From CAVQBP01 sp963723205 (GTDB lineage Bacteria; Bacteroidota; Ignavibacteria; Ignavibacteriales; Ignavibacteriaceae), in NCBI GenBank assembly GCA_963723205.1, contig CAVRQC010000025.1, forward strand, positions 124,001 to 188,000: a DNA stretch of 64,000 nucleotides, written 5' to 3'. Of this stretch, positions 18,544-27,143 are shown piece by piece (position 1 is the stretch's first letter; each line of letters starts with the position of its first letter). The notes beneath the pieces are model-generated. The model was given only the letters and a program-made list of their open reading frames with translations. It searched no databases and was not told where the DNA came from. Both the position numbers and the translations under genes were made by a program.

Positions 18544-20091
18544 TTATTCGATATTTTTAATTTCTGTTTTAGCATCTTTAACCTCATCCACATCGTTAAC
18601 AAACATTACAAGGATACCAGCCAGAATCATTGAGACACCTCCGAGAAGTATAGCATATATTGCATCATCACCGAATAAATTTTTAACAAACCAGCCAAGT
18701 ATTGCAGCAGCAGTTATTTGAGGAATGACAATGAAGAAATTAAAGATACCCATATATACACCCATCTTTTCAGGCGGCAATGACCCGGCAAGAATTGCAT
18801 AAGGCATTGCAAGAATTGACGCCCAGGCCAGTCCAATTCCCAATTCCGAAACCAGTAGAAGCTGAGGATCTTTAATAACATAGAAGGAAAGAAAAGCTAG
18901 ACCCCCGCAGATTAGGCTAATCATATGAACAGTTTTCCGGTTTGTCTTTTGTGATAGCCAGACTAGAACAAAAGCCATAACTGCAGCAAAACCATTATAA
19001 ACCGCCATTAAAACTCCAACCCAATCAGCTCCTTTGTTATATAATTCCGATGTAGTATCGGTTGCTCCATAAATATGATGCGTAACTGCAGGAGTTGTAT
19101 AAATCCACATAGCAAACAGGGCAAACCACGAAAAAAACTGAACAACTGCCAGCTGCTTCATGGTAGACGGCATTTTGTAAAAATCATTAAAAACAGTTAC
19201 AAATCCCCCTTCAACTTTCTTACTGCCAGTCATTTTTCCGGCAACAAATAATAAAATTCCAAAAACTACTGCGCCCAGAAAAAGAACATAAAGTCCATAA
19301 TCTGTTTCTTTAAGGATTAAGAATAAGATCGCAGCACCCACTAAACCAATTAATATCCAGTAAATTCCTCCTTTATAGAAACGATTTGCTGAAACTGATT
19401 CGGCGAGAATTTTATATTTTTCTGAACCGGAAGTATCTTCATTGTCCTGAGAGAATTTTTTTAATTCTTCAGGTGAATATTCTTTTGTACTAAAAACCGT
19501 CCATAAAACTGCAATTAGAAAAACAGCACCGCCTATATAAAATGAATATTTAACCGAGTCGGGAATTTTACCTTCGGGAGCAACATTCGAAATTCCGATC
19601 CAGTTTGTCATTATATAAGGTAAAGCAGACGCAATTATAGCACCTGTACCTATAAAAAAACTCTGCATAGAGAATCCGATAGTTCGCTGCTCGGATGGAA
19701 GCATATCTCCTACAAAAGCTCGAAACGGCTCCATGGAAATATTAATTGACGCATCCATTATCCAGAGCATACCTGCAGCAACCCACAAAACCGGGGAGTT
19801 CGGCATAATTAACAATGCCAAAGATGCTAATATTGCACCTGTTAAAAAGAAGGGCCGTCTTCTTCCAAGCTTTCCCCAGGTTTTGTCACTCATATGCCCG
19901 ATTATAGGCTGCACAATTAAGCCTGTAACCGGTGCAGCAATCCAAAGTATCGGAATATCATCAATCTTAGCTCCAAGAGTCTCAAATATTCTACTGACAT
20001 TTGCATTTTGCAAAGCAAAGCCAAATTGAATCCCCAGGAATCCAAAACTCATGTTCCAGATTTGCCAAAAACTAAGCCTCGGTTTATTCAT
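18544..20091 (-). CDS. MFS/GPH-type sugar:cation symporter (maltose/maltodextrin)
   Basis: 515 residues, twelve probable membrane helices. The loop after helix 2 reads GHMSDKTWGKLGRRRPFF, the SDxxxxxxGRRRPF pattern shared by SLC45/sucrose-maltose symporters of the glycoside-pentoside-hexuronide group. A charged cytosolic loop (STKEYSPEELKKFSQDNE) lies mid-protein. Placed between the extracellular GH13 amylase and a divergent GH13 enzyme, it most likely carries maltose or short maltodextrins across the inner membrane. First gene of the leftward run transporter, amylase, sensor, regulator. Substrate is inferred from context. Confidence 0.85.
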   Translation of the reverse strand: MNKPRLSFWQIWNMSFGFLGIQFGFALQNANVSRIFETLGAKIDDIPILWIAAPVTGLIVQPIIGHMSDKTWGKLGRRRPFFLTGAILASLALLIMPNSPVLWVAAGMLWIMDASINISMEPFRAFVGDMLPSEQRTIGFSMQSFFIGTGAIIASALPYIMTNWIGISNVAPEGKIPDSVKYSFYIGGAVFLIAVLWTVFSTKEYSPEELKKFSQDNEDTSGSEKYKILAESVSANRFYKGGIYWILIGLVGAAILFLILKETDYGLYVLFLGAVVFGILLFVAGKMTGSKKVEGGFVTVFNDFYKMPSTMKQLAVVQFFSWFALFAMWIYTTPAVTHHIYGATDTTSELYNKGADWVGVLMAVYNGFAAVMAFVLVWLSQKTNRKTVHMISLICGGLAFLSFYVIKDPQLLLVSELGIGLAWASILAMPYAILAGSLPPEKMGVYMGIFNFFIVIPQITAAAILGWFVKNLFGDDAIYAILLGGVSMILAGILVMFVNDVDEVKDAKTEIKNIE

Positions 20092-20170
20092 AAAAGTAAT
20101 TCCTCTTGCTTTTATGGAAAGCTTTCAAATTAAATTGTGTTGAATATAAATAAAATATTTTTGTTAATAA

Positions 20171-20218
20171 CCTCCCCATTTGGGTAGTTATATTATTGAA
20201 TAATCATTCTTATATTTG
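20171..20218 (+). promoter_or_regulatory. Promoter of the divergent GH13 gene with operator (site E)
   Basis: On the minus strand 20190-20171 reads TAACTACCCAAATGGGGAGG, the most symmetrical operator copy (CTACCC/GGGGAG arms around AAAT). On the plus strand TATATTTG at 20211-20218 is a perfect TAnnTTTG -7 element. The operator centre (20179.5) is 31.5 bp upstream of it, as at sites A and C, and in the same orientation relative to the gene. The start codon follows 26 bp later with GGAGAGG before it. Being nearly palindromic, the site could also act on the divergent transporter, whose best -7 candidate is a weaker TTAATTTG at 20132-20125. Confidence 0.6.
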
Positions 20219-20243
20219 CCTCCGAATAAATTCGGAGAGGCAT

Positions 20244-21599
20244 ATGTTCGGGAAAAAATTTTCTACCTGGATAATATTTTCATTCCTGGTAATAATCCTA
20301 TCGTCAACTGTTTTTGCTCAGAAAGTAACAACGGTTGTACATCCTGAATGGAGTAAAAATGCATCCATTTACGAGGTGAATATCAGGCAGTATACACCCG
20401 AGGGTACATTTAAAGCATTCCAGAAACATATACCGGAAATCAAGAAAATGGGGATCGAGATAATCTGGATTATGCCTATAAGTCCAATTGGAGAAAAGAA
20501 CAGGAAAGGAACTCTTGGCAGTTATTATTCTGTAAAAGATTATAGAGCTGTAAATCCGGAATTCGGAACTCTTGATGATTTCAAAAACCTGGTTAATGAA
20601 ATTCATAAGCAAGGGATGTATGTGATATTAGACTGGGTTGCAAATCATACATCATGGGATAACGTTCTAACAAAGACACATCCGGATTTTTATAAAAGAG
20701 ATTCTCTAGGAAATTTTGTAGCTCCTGCACCTGATTGGACTGATGTAATAGCATTAAATTATAATAATCCCGGATTATGGATATATATGGAAAATGCTAT
20801 GGAATACTGGGTTAAAGAATCCGGAATTGATGGGTTCAGATGCGATGTTGCCGATATGGTGCCAACCCCGTTTTGGAATTTTGTTCGAAAAGAATTGGAA
20901 AAGATTAAGCCTGTTTTTATGCTGGCAGAAGCTGAAAATCCAGCACTGCAAAAACATGCTTTTGATATGACATATGCCTGGGAATTCCATAATATTTTAA
21001 AAGAAATTTATAAAGGTAAAATGACCGTAACTGATCTGGATAAATACTATGTAAGAGAAGATGAGAAATACAATCCTGATGCATACCGGATGATTTTTAC
21101 TACAAACCATGATGAAAATAGCTGGAACGGAACAGTATTTCAAAGATTCGGTAATGCCGTAAAAACATTTGCTGCTTTGTGCGGAGTAGTAAAAGGAATG
21201 CCTCTCGTTTACAGCGGACAGGAAGCCGGAATGAATAAGGCTTTACGATTTTTTGATAAAGATACAATCGAATGGAAAAAAAGCAGCTTTAGAGACTTAT
21301 ACACAAAGCTCATTCATTTAAAGCTTAACAACAAAGCATTATGGAACGGAATAAGCGGCGGGGAAATGGAAAGAGTAAAAACTAATAATGATGATAAGAT
21401 ATTTTCCTTTATAAGAGAAAAAGAGAATAATAAAATTTTTGCAATCTTCAACCTCTCGGCTCAAAATCAGAACATCAAAATAAATGATAATAAAATAGAA
21501 GGTACTTATAAAGAACTTTTTGCTGCTCAGAATAGTTCATTAACATCTGAATATAATATTGAGTTGCCTGCATGGGGATATAAAATCTTTATGAAATAA
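20244..21599 (+). CDS. GH13 alpha-glucosidase/neopullulanase-like enzyme with signal peptide
   Basis: 451 residues from ATG 20244 (GGAGAGG six bases upstream); an upstream TTG in the same frame would lie inside the -7 promoter element and is rejected. Signal peptide or anchor 1-26 (STVFAQ). GH13 regions are complete: LDWVANH (about 128), GFRCDVADMV with the nucleophile Asp (about 200), FMLAEAEN with the acid/base Glu (about 228) and TTNHDENSW (about 289). It lacks the accessory domains and T9SS tail of the extracellular amylase, so it is probably periplasmic and trims oligosaccharides delivered by the TonB receptor before uptake by the symporter. Confidence 0.9.
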   Translation: MFGKKFSTWIIFSFLVIILSSTVFAQKVTTVVHPEWSKNASIYEVNIRQYTPEGTFKAFQKHIPEIKKMGIEIIWIMPISPIGEKNRKGTLGSYYSVKDYRAVNPEFGTLDDFKNLVNEIHKQGMYVILDWVANHTSWDNVLTKTHPDFYKRDSLGNFVAPAPDWTDVIALNYNNPGLWIYMENAMEYWVKESGIDGFRCDVADMVPTPFWNFVRKELEKIKPVFMLAEAENPALQKHAFDMTYAWEFHNILKEIYKGKMTVTDLDKYYVREDEKYNPDAYRMIFTTNHDENSWNGTVFQRFGNAVKTFAALCGVVKGMPLVYSGQEAGMNKALRFFDKDTIEWKKSSFRDLYTKLIHLKLNNKALWNGISGGEMERVKTNNDDKIFSFIREKENNKIFAIFNLSAQNQNIKINDNKIEGTYKELFAAQNSSLTSEYNIELPAWGYKIFMK

Positions 21600-21702
21600 A
21601 TTATTATTTTATGAGATTTTCCCCTTTTATAAAAATATATTCTAAAGAACTGATTTTTTAGTTCTGCAGAATAAAAATTCGCATCAAATTGTACAAATAT
21701 TA

Positions 21703-21861
21703 TTAAAATATAGAATAAATAAATGGCGCCAGCGCAGAACCTTGTGTCAGAATAATCAACCCGCCTAAAAGCAGCAGCAAAACAAGAATCGGTGCGAGCC
21801 ACCATTTTTTACGAACTTTAAGAAACTGCCATAGTTCTGAAAGAATTGATAATTTACTCAT
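21703..21861 (-). CDS. DUF5989 family small membrane protein
   Basis: 52 residues. N-terminal amphipathic stretch (MSKLSILSELWQFLKVRKKWW) followed by one hydrophobic helix (LAPILVLLLLLGGLIILTQ) and SALAPFIYSIF at the end, the usual pattern of DUF5989 proteins. It starts 18 bp after the SxtJ gene stop, and DUF5989 genes are commonly found beside SxtJ and a carbamoyltransferase, as here. Function unknown; probably an accessory of the carbamoylation module. Confidence 0.78.
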   Translation of the reverse strand: MSKLSILSELWQFLKVRKKWWLAPILVLLLLLGGLIILTQGSALAPFIYSIF

Positions 21862-21879
21862 AGAGATTAACTTTTTTTA

Positions 21880-22296
21880 TTAAAATTGTTTTTCATATTC
21901 TTCAGGTTGCAGCTGTTTTTTCTCCCTGATTTCCCAATAAGAATTTCTGGATTTATCAATTTTTAGTTCAAGAAAACTCTTTCTAAATACTTTTGCAAAA
22001 AAAGCTGTAGTAGTCACTACAATATAAAATAAAATTATTAAAATCACCCTGGTCATTACCCATCCCATCAAAATTGCTAATGTCATCCAGGCTTTGTTTA
22101 AAGGTTTTAAAATCACCGGTTTAATAAATCCTGCTAAAACTAATAAAAAACCTATTAAACCAAAATATATATAACTTTCTTTTTGCTTCCAGAATAAAAT
22201 AGCAGCAATAATAACCAGAACTGCTCCTACAGTGATTCCAAATTTTTTGAGATCTTTTTTTGTTTCTTTAATATTTCTTATTTCTTCAGTAATCAT
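21880..22296 (-). CDS. SxtJ family membrane protein
   Basis: 138 residues with three or four hydrophobic helices (about 20-35, 42-62, 70-85, 88-105) and a charged C-terminus (SYWEIREKKQLQPEEYEKQF). Length, the KPLNKAWM segment before the last helices and the position 15 bp after a NodU-type carbamoyltransferase match the SxtJ family first named from saxitoxin clusters. The biochemical role of the family is not established. Confidence 0.8.
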   Translation of the reverse strand: MITEEIRNIKETKKDLKKFGITVGAVLVIIAAILFWKQKESYIYFGLIGFLLVLAGFIKPVILKPLNKAWMTLAILMGWVMTRVILIILFYIVVTTTAFFAKVFRKSFLELKIDKSRNSYWEIREKKQLQPEEYEKQF

Positions 22297-22311
22297 TTGG
22301 TTAGGTAATAC

Positions 22312-24129
22312 TTAATCCAGAGCAAATTCTTTTTTCCAGTCTTTATCTTCATTAAAATTCTTTTGTTCTGTTTTATCCAGTAAATAATTTCCCATAACCA
22401 GGAAATCAATATCAGTACGCATAAAACATTTATAAGCATCTTCAGGCGTACATACAATAGGTTCGCCGCGTACATTGAATGAAGTGTTTATTATGGCTGC
22501 ACATTTATAATCTTCATCAAACTTTTTGATTAGCTCATAATAAAGTTTGTTTGTTTCTTTATGAACTGTCTGAATTCTTGCAGAATAATCGACATGAGTT
22601 ACTGCTGGAATATCTGAGCGTATGATATTTAATTTATCTATTCCAAAAAGTTTTTGTTCGTCAGGGCTCATTCTTTTTTGATGATCTTCTTTAATATGTG
22701 CAACAAGAAGCATATATGGACTGTTTACTTTCATATCAAAATATTCGTTTACTTTTTCAGCAAGAACTGAAGGAGCAAATGGCCTGAAACCTTCTCTGAA
22801 TTTTATTTTTAAATTCATTTGAGCCTGCATTTTCGGTGAGCGTGCATCTCCGATAATCGATCTGGCACCAAGAGCACGCGGGCCAAATTCCATTCTGTCC
22901 TGAAACCAGCCTATAACTTTTTCCTGAGCAATCAATTCGGATATTATTTGGGGAATTTCTTCATCTTCTATCTTTGCAAAATTAATTTCGTTTTGTTTCA
23001 AGAATTGAAGAATATCTTCATTAGAAAATTCAGGGCCTAAGTAAGATCCTTTTTGAGAATCATTTTCAGGATCAATTTTCCGTGGTTTTTCAAAATAATT
23101 ATACCATCCAACCAAAGCTGAACCCAAAGCACCCCCGGCATCTCCTGAAGCCGGTTGTATCCAAATATTTTCAAAAGGACCCTCCCTTAAAAGTCTACCG
23201 TTTGCAACACAATTTAAAGCTACACCACCTGCGAGAGATAGATTTTTTAATCCTGTTTCTTTATAGACATGTTTACCTAGTTTCAGAACAATTTCTTCAG
23301 TTACATCCTGAATAGATCTGGCAATATCCATTTCTTTTTGTGTTAGTTTTGTTTCCGGTTTTCTCGGCAGTCCTCCGAATAACTTGTTAAATTTTTCATT
23401 AGTCATTTTTAATCCCGAAGGATAATCGAAGTATTCCATATTCATTCTGAATGAACCGTCTTCTTTTACATCTATCAATTCTTTCAGAATAAGATCTTTA
23501 TATTTAGGTTCACCATATGGAGCTAAACCCATAACTTTATATTCCCCGGAATTCACTTTAAAACCAGTATAATAAGTGAATGCAGAATAAAGAAGCCCTA
23601 AAGAATGCGGAAACTTTATATCGGCAATCAATTCAATTTTATTATCTCTGCCAATCCCATAGCTTGTTGTTGTCCATTCACCTACTCCATCCATTGTTAA
23701 AATTGCCGATTCATAAAACGGAGATGGGAAAAAAGCAGAAGCTGCATGAGATTCATGATGTTCGGGAAAAATAATTTTACCTTCGTAATTCAATTCCTTT
23801 TTTATTAATTCTTTCATCCATAACTTTTCCTTAATCCATAAAGGCATTGCTTTAATGAATGATTTAATACCTTTAGGGGCATAACTCAAGTAGCTTTCAA
23901 GCAATCTTTCAAATTTCAGAAAGGGTTTATCATAAAATGCAACTAAGTCTATTTCATTAATTGATATCTTACTGTAACCAAGACAAAAAGTAATAGCATT
24001 TTGGGGGAAATTATGATCGTGTTTTTTTCTTGTGAATCTTTCTTCCTGAGCGGCAGAAATTATTTCCCCGTCTTTTACAAGACACGCTGCACTATCATGA
24101 TAAAAAGCTGATATACCTAGAATATACAT
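22312..24129 (-). CDS. Carbamoyltransferase (NodU/CmcH/TobZ family)
   Basis: 605 residues. N-terminal Kae1-like half starts MYILGISAFYHDSAACLVKDGEI, with DHHESHAASAF-type metal motif here as PEHHESHAASAFFPSPF (about 121-137), TMDGVGEWTT and GGVALNCVANGR. The C-terminal half carries FQDRMEFGPRALGARSI and NTSFNVRGEPIV, typical of O-carbamoyltransferases that use carbamoyl phosphate and ATP. First of three genes with SxtJ and DUF5989. Next to sugar-nucleotide genes, it probably carbamoylates a surface glycan; substrate is inferred. Confidence 0.9.
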   Translation of the reverse strand: MYILGISAFYHDSAACLVKDGEIISAAQEERFTRKKHDHNFPQNAITFCLGYSKISINEIDLVAFYDKPFLKFERLLESYLSYAPKGIKSFIKAMPLWIKEKLWMKELIKKELNYEGKIIFPEHHESHAASAFFPSPFYESAILTMDGVGEWTTTSYGIGRDNKIELIADIKFPHSLGLLYSAFTYYTGFKVNSGEYKVMGLAPYGEPKYKDLILKELIDVKEDGSFRMNMEYFDYPSGLKMTNEKFNKLFGGLPRKPETKLTQKEMDIARSIQDVTEEIVLKLGKHVYKETGLKNLSLAGGVALNCVANGRLLREGPFENIWIQPASGDAGGALGSALVGWYNYFEKPRKIDPENDSQKGSYLGPEFSNEDILQFLKQNEINFAKIEDEEIPQIISELIAQEKVIGWFQDRMEFGPRALGARSIIGDARSPKMQAQMNLKIKFREGFRPFAPSVLAEKVNEYFDMKVNSPYMLLVAHIKEDHQKRMSPDEQKLFGIDKLNIIRSDIPAVTHVDYSARIQTVHKETNKLYYELIKKFDEDYKCAAIINTSFNVRGEPIVCTPEDAYKCFMRTDIDFLVMGNYLLDKTEQKNFNEDKDWKKEFALD

Positions 24130-24205
24130 AAATGTAAACTATTTTTGCCCGAAATTAAGTATTAAATTGAGATTTAATAACACAAAATATAGCAATATTG
24201 ACTAA

Positions 24206-24240
24206 GTTAAAAATCAAAATTCAAAAGTAAAAAGTTATAA
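24206..24240. repeat. Heptanucleotide tandem repeat (5 units)
   Basis: Units GTTAAAA, ATCAAAA, TTCAAAA, GTAAAAA, GTTATAA in perfect 7-bp register, in the gap between the divergent carbamoyltransferase and rfbA genes. A possible -7 element TATTTTTG for rfbA lies at 24277-24284. Confidence 0.5.
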
Positions 24241-24400
24241 TTGATATAAAAAGGAATTTGCTATTCCTAATCCCCATATTTTTGATATCTCGAATTTTTT
24301 TAATGTTGAAATCGTTTATTTTAACATAAATATCAATCTTATTATTCTTCCGAATCTTTTTTATATTTATTGATTATATAAAAAAAATTATTGAGGTAAA

Positions 24401-25273
24401 ATGAAGGGAATTATTCTGGCTGGCGGTTCGGGTTCACGCCTTTATCCCATCACGAAAGTCTACAGTAAACAGCTGACTTTAATTTACGATAAACCCTTAA
24501 TCTATTTTCCTTTATCGATTTTAATGCTTGGTCAAATAAAAGAAATCTTAATAATTTCGAACAAGCAAACAATCCCGCTTTATAAGCAATTGTTTAATGA
24601 TGGTTCACATTTAGGTTTAAAGCTGGAGTATGCTGTACAGGATGCACCAAACGGAATTGCAGAAGCATTTATAATCGGAGAGAAATTTATTAATGGTGAT
24701 AGTGTCACTTTAGTTCTTGGAGATAATATTTTTTACGGCAAGCTAGACTTTTTTTACAAAGGAATTCAAAATAATGAAGGTGCAACTATATTTGGCTACC
24801 AGGTAAGTGATCCGCAAAGATACGGAATAGTGGAATTCAATAAAGAAGGAAAAGCAATTTCTATTGAAGAAAAGCCAAAAAATCCAAGGTCTAATTTTGC
24901 TGTTCCTGGGTTATATCTTTTTGACAATAATGTTTCTGAAATTTCTAAAAACCTTAAACCTTCACAACGAGGTGAATTAGAAATTACAGATGTAAACAGA
25001 GAATATTTAAAACAGGGAAAATTAAATGTAGAAAAAATCGGCCGTGGTGTTGCCTGGCTGGATACTGGTACACCCGAAGCTCTGCTTCAGGCAGCCAATT
25101 TTTTCGGTGTAATTGAGGAAAGACAAGGGCTTAAAGTTGCATGCGTAGAAGAAATAGCTTATAAAATGAATTTTATTAATCGAGAAGAATTTGAAGCTAT
25201 TATTCAAAACATACCTGTTTGTTTATACAGAAGTTATCTTGAAAAATTTTTAAATGATATTGACGGATTTTAA
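24401..25273 (+). CDS. rfbA: Glucose-1-phosphate thymidylyltransferase
   Basis: 290 residues, the usual length. Makes dTDP-glucose from dTTP and glucose-1-phosphate. Nucleotide-binding motif GIILAGGSGSRLYPIT at the N-terminus, then KQLTLIYDKPLIYFPLS, LVLGDNIFYG (catalytic Asp), EEKPKNPRSNFAVPGLY and GRGVAWLDTGTPEALL. The start has TTGAGGTAAA before it. Followed two bases later by rfbC, so they are co-transcribed. The rfbB and rfbD genes are not in the window. Confidence 0.93.
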   Translation: MKGIILAGGSGSRLYPITKVYSKQLTLIYDKPLIYFPLSILMLGQIKEILIISNKQTIPLYKQLFNDGSHLGLKLEYAVQDAPNGIAEAFIIGEKFINGDSVTLVLGDNIFYGKLDFFYKGIQNNEGATIFGYQVSDPQRYGIVEFNKEGKAISIEEKPKNPRSNFAVPGLYLFDNNVSEISKNLKPSQRGELEITDVNREYLKQGKLNVEKIGRGVAWLDTGTPEALLQAANFFGVIEERQGLKVACVEEIAYKMNFINREEFEAIIQNIPVCLYRSYLEKFLNDIDGF

Positions 25274-25275
25274 TA

Positions 25276-25830
25276 ATGATAATAAGTGGAACTAATATAA
25301 ATGGAATTTTAATTATTCAGCCCGATGTATTCGAAGATGATCGAGGTTATTTTTTTGAATCTTATAGCAGAAAGAAATTCTGGGAAGAAGGACTTGAACT
25401 TAATTTTGTCCAGGATAATATTTCAAAGTCAAAAAGAGGAACAATTCGCGGCCTACATTACCAGATCGGTAAATCTACTCAGGGTAAACTCTGTCATGTT
25501 ATTTCAGGAAAAGTTCTGGATGTAGCTGTAGATATTAGATTTAATTCACCGACTTACGGAAAATATATCTCGCAAATTCTATCCGAAGAAAATCATACGC
25601 AAATATGGATACCACCGGGTTTTGCACACGGATTTGCGGTTTTATCGAGCGAAGCTATTTTTCAATATAAATGCACAAACTTTTATAATAAAGCAGATGA
25701 ACGTGCAATTCTTTTCAATGATCCGGAAATAAATATCAACTGGGAAATTGAAAATCCTATAGTTTCAGAAAAAGATCTCAGAGCTAAAAAGTTTAATGAT
25801 ATAGAAAATGATTTCGAATATATAAAGTGA
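25276..25830 (+). CDS. rfbC: dTDP-4-dehydrorhamnose 3,5-epimerase family protein
   Basis: 184 residues, standard RmlC cupin length. Substrate and catalytic motifs RGLHYQ with the base His, GKVLDVAVDIR, WIPPGFAHGFAVLS and YKCTNFYNKADE. Converts dTDP-4-keto-6-deoxyglucose at C3 and C5, or a related keto-sugar epimerisation. Begins two bases after rfbA. With an aminotransferase following instead of rfbD, the final sugar may be an amino-deoxy sugar rather than rhamnose. Confidence 0.9.
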   Translation: MIISGTNINGILIIQPDVFEDDRGYFFESYSRKKFWEEGLELNFVQDNISKSKRGTIRGLHYQIGKSTQGKLCHVISGKVLDVAVDIRFNSPTYGKYISQILSEENHTQIWIPPGFAHGFAVLSSEAIFQYKCTNFYNKADERAILFNDPEININWEIENPIVSEKDLRAKKFNDIENDFEYIK

Positions 25831-25879
25831 TGTCATTTAAAAAGTTTTCTCATTTTAAAAACTAATTTATAGGAAACAA

Positions 25880-27043
25880 ATGAAAGTACCTCTGTTAGAT
25901 TTGAAGGCACAATATCGAGTAATTAAAAAAGAACTTGATGATGCCCTTATAAGAACTGCTGAATCTCAATATTTTATTCTTGGACCCGAAGTTGATAAAC
26001 TGGAAAAAAATCTCTGCGATTATTTGGGTTGTGAGTATGCTATTGGAGTTTCATCCGGTACGGATGCCTTGCTCATTGCCTTAATGGCCATAGGTATTCA
26101 GCCCGGAGATGAGGTTATAGTTCCAGCATATTCTTTCTTTGCTACAGCTGGAGTTGTTTCCAGATTAAATGCTGTTCCTGTTTTCACAGACATTGATCCT
26201 GTAACATTTAATATTCGTACTGATGATATAAAGAAGAAAATAACTTCTAAAACAAAAGCTATTATCCCGGTTCATCTATACGGACAAAGCGCTGCCATGA
26301 ATGAAATCATGGAAATTGCCGGTGATAAGATAAAAATAATTGAAGATGCTGCTCAAGCTATCGGAGTTCAATATAAAGACGGAAAGAGCGTGGGAACAAT
26401 CGGAGATATTGGATGTTTTTCTTTTTTCCCTAGTAAAAACTTGGGCGGATTTGGTGATGGCGGTTTGGTAGTAACTAATAATAAACAACTTGCCGAAAAG
26501 CTTCACATATTAAGGGTGCATGGAGGAAGTCCTAAATATTATCATAAAATTATCGGCGGAAATTTTAGAATAGATGCTATTCAGGCAGCTGTACTAAATG
26601 TAAAATTACCATACCTGGATTCATGGTCCGAAAAAAGAAGAACAAATGCCGAAATTTATAATAATCTTTTTATTGAAAAAGGTTTGGCTGAAGAAACAGG
26701 TAAAACAGGATTCGATAATAAAAACAAAGTTTTACTTCCAAAAGCAGTTTATAAGTCAGACTCTTTAAAAAATTATCATATTTATAATCAATATATTATC
26801 AGGGTACAGCAGCGTGATAATTTAAGAGAGTTCCTGGCAAAAAATGAAATCATGACTGAGATTTATTATCCGGTTCCTTTTCACTTACAGGAATGCTTTG
26901 CAAATCTTGGATATATGAAAGGTGATTTTTCTATTTCAGAATCAATTGCTGATACTTCGCTTGCACTTCCTATATATCCTGAATTGTCCAGGGAGCAGAT
27001 AGAATTTGTAGTTGATAAGATAAGTGAGTTTATCAAAGATTGA
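25880..27043 (+). CDS. DegT/DnrJ/EryC1/StrS-type sugar aminotransferase
   Basis: 387 residues. PLP-dependent fold I with the sugar-aminotransferase signatures GVSSGTDAL (phosphate cup), DAAQAIG, and the Schiff-base Lys in FFPSKNLGGFGDGG. Transfers an amino group to a keto-sugar nucleotide, probably a dTDP-linked 3- or 4-keto sugar given rfbA and rfbC just upstream. Begins 49 bp after rfbC. The exact sugar cannot be read from the sequence. Confidence 0.9.
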   Translation: MKVPLLDLKAQYRVIKKELDDALIRTAESQYFILGPEVDKLEKNLCDYLGCEYAIGVSSGTDALLIALMAIGIQPGDEVIVPAYSFFATAGVVSRLNAVPVFTDIDPVTFNIRTDDIKKKITSKTKAIIPVHLYGQSAAMNEIMEIAGDKIKIIEDAAQAIGVQYKDGKSVGTIGDIGCFSFFPSKNLGGFGDGGLVVTNNKQLAEKLHILRVHGGSPKYYHKIIGGNFRIDAIQAAVLNVKLPYLDSWSEKRRTNAEIYNNLFIEKGLAEETGKTGFDNKNKVLLPKAVYKSDSLKNYHIYNQYIIRVQQRDNLREFLAKNEIMTEIYYPVPFHLQECFANLGYMKGDFSISESIADTSLALPIYPELSREQIEFVVDKISEFIKD

Positions 27044-27045
27044 TT

Positions 27046-27094
27046 GAATGGCTGAATGAGTGAATGAAGATAACATTCAATCATTCATCCATTC
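27046..27094. repeat. Octanucleotide repeats arranged as an inverted hairpin
   Basis: Left arm 27046-27066 contains GAATGGCT, GAATGAGT, GAATG. Right arm 27074-27094 is the inverted form (GAATGGAT, GAATGATT, GAATG read on the minus strand). The 21-bp arms differ at two positions and enclose AAGATAA. It begins three bases after the aminotransferase stop, so it may also act as a transcript-end hairpin. Confidence 0.6.
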
Positions 27095-27143
27095 CTCCCA
27101 AAAAGTTTTTAAATAAAAAAATAAAAAATTAGTTTTAAGAGAC

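Noticed and set aside
20196..20243. In-frame TTG extension of the GH13 gene at 20244
   Set aside because: It would overlap the perfect -7 promoter element and lacks a ribosome site, whereas ATG 20244 has both a ribosome site and a signal peptide directly after it.
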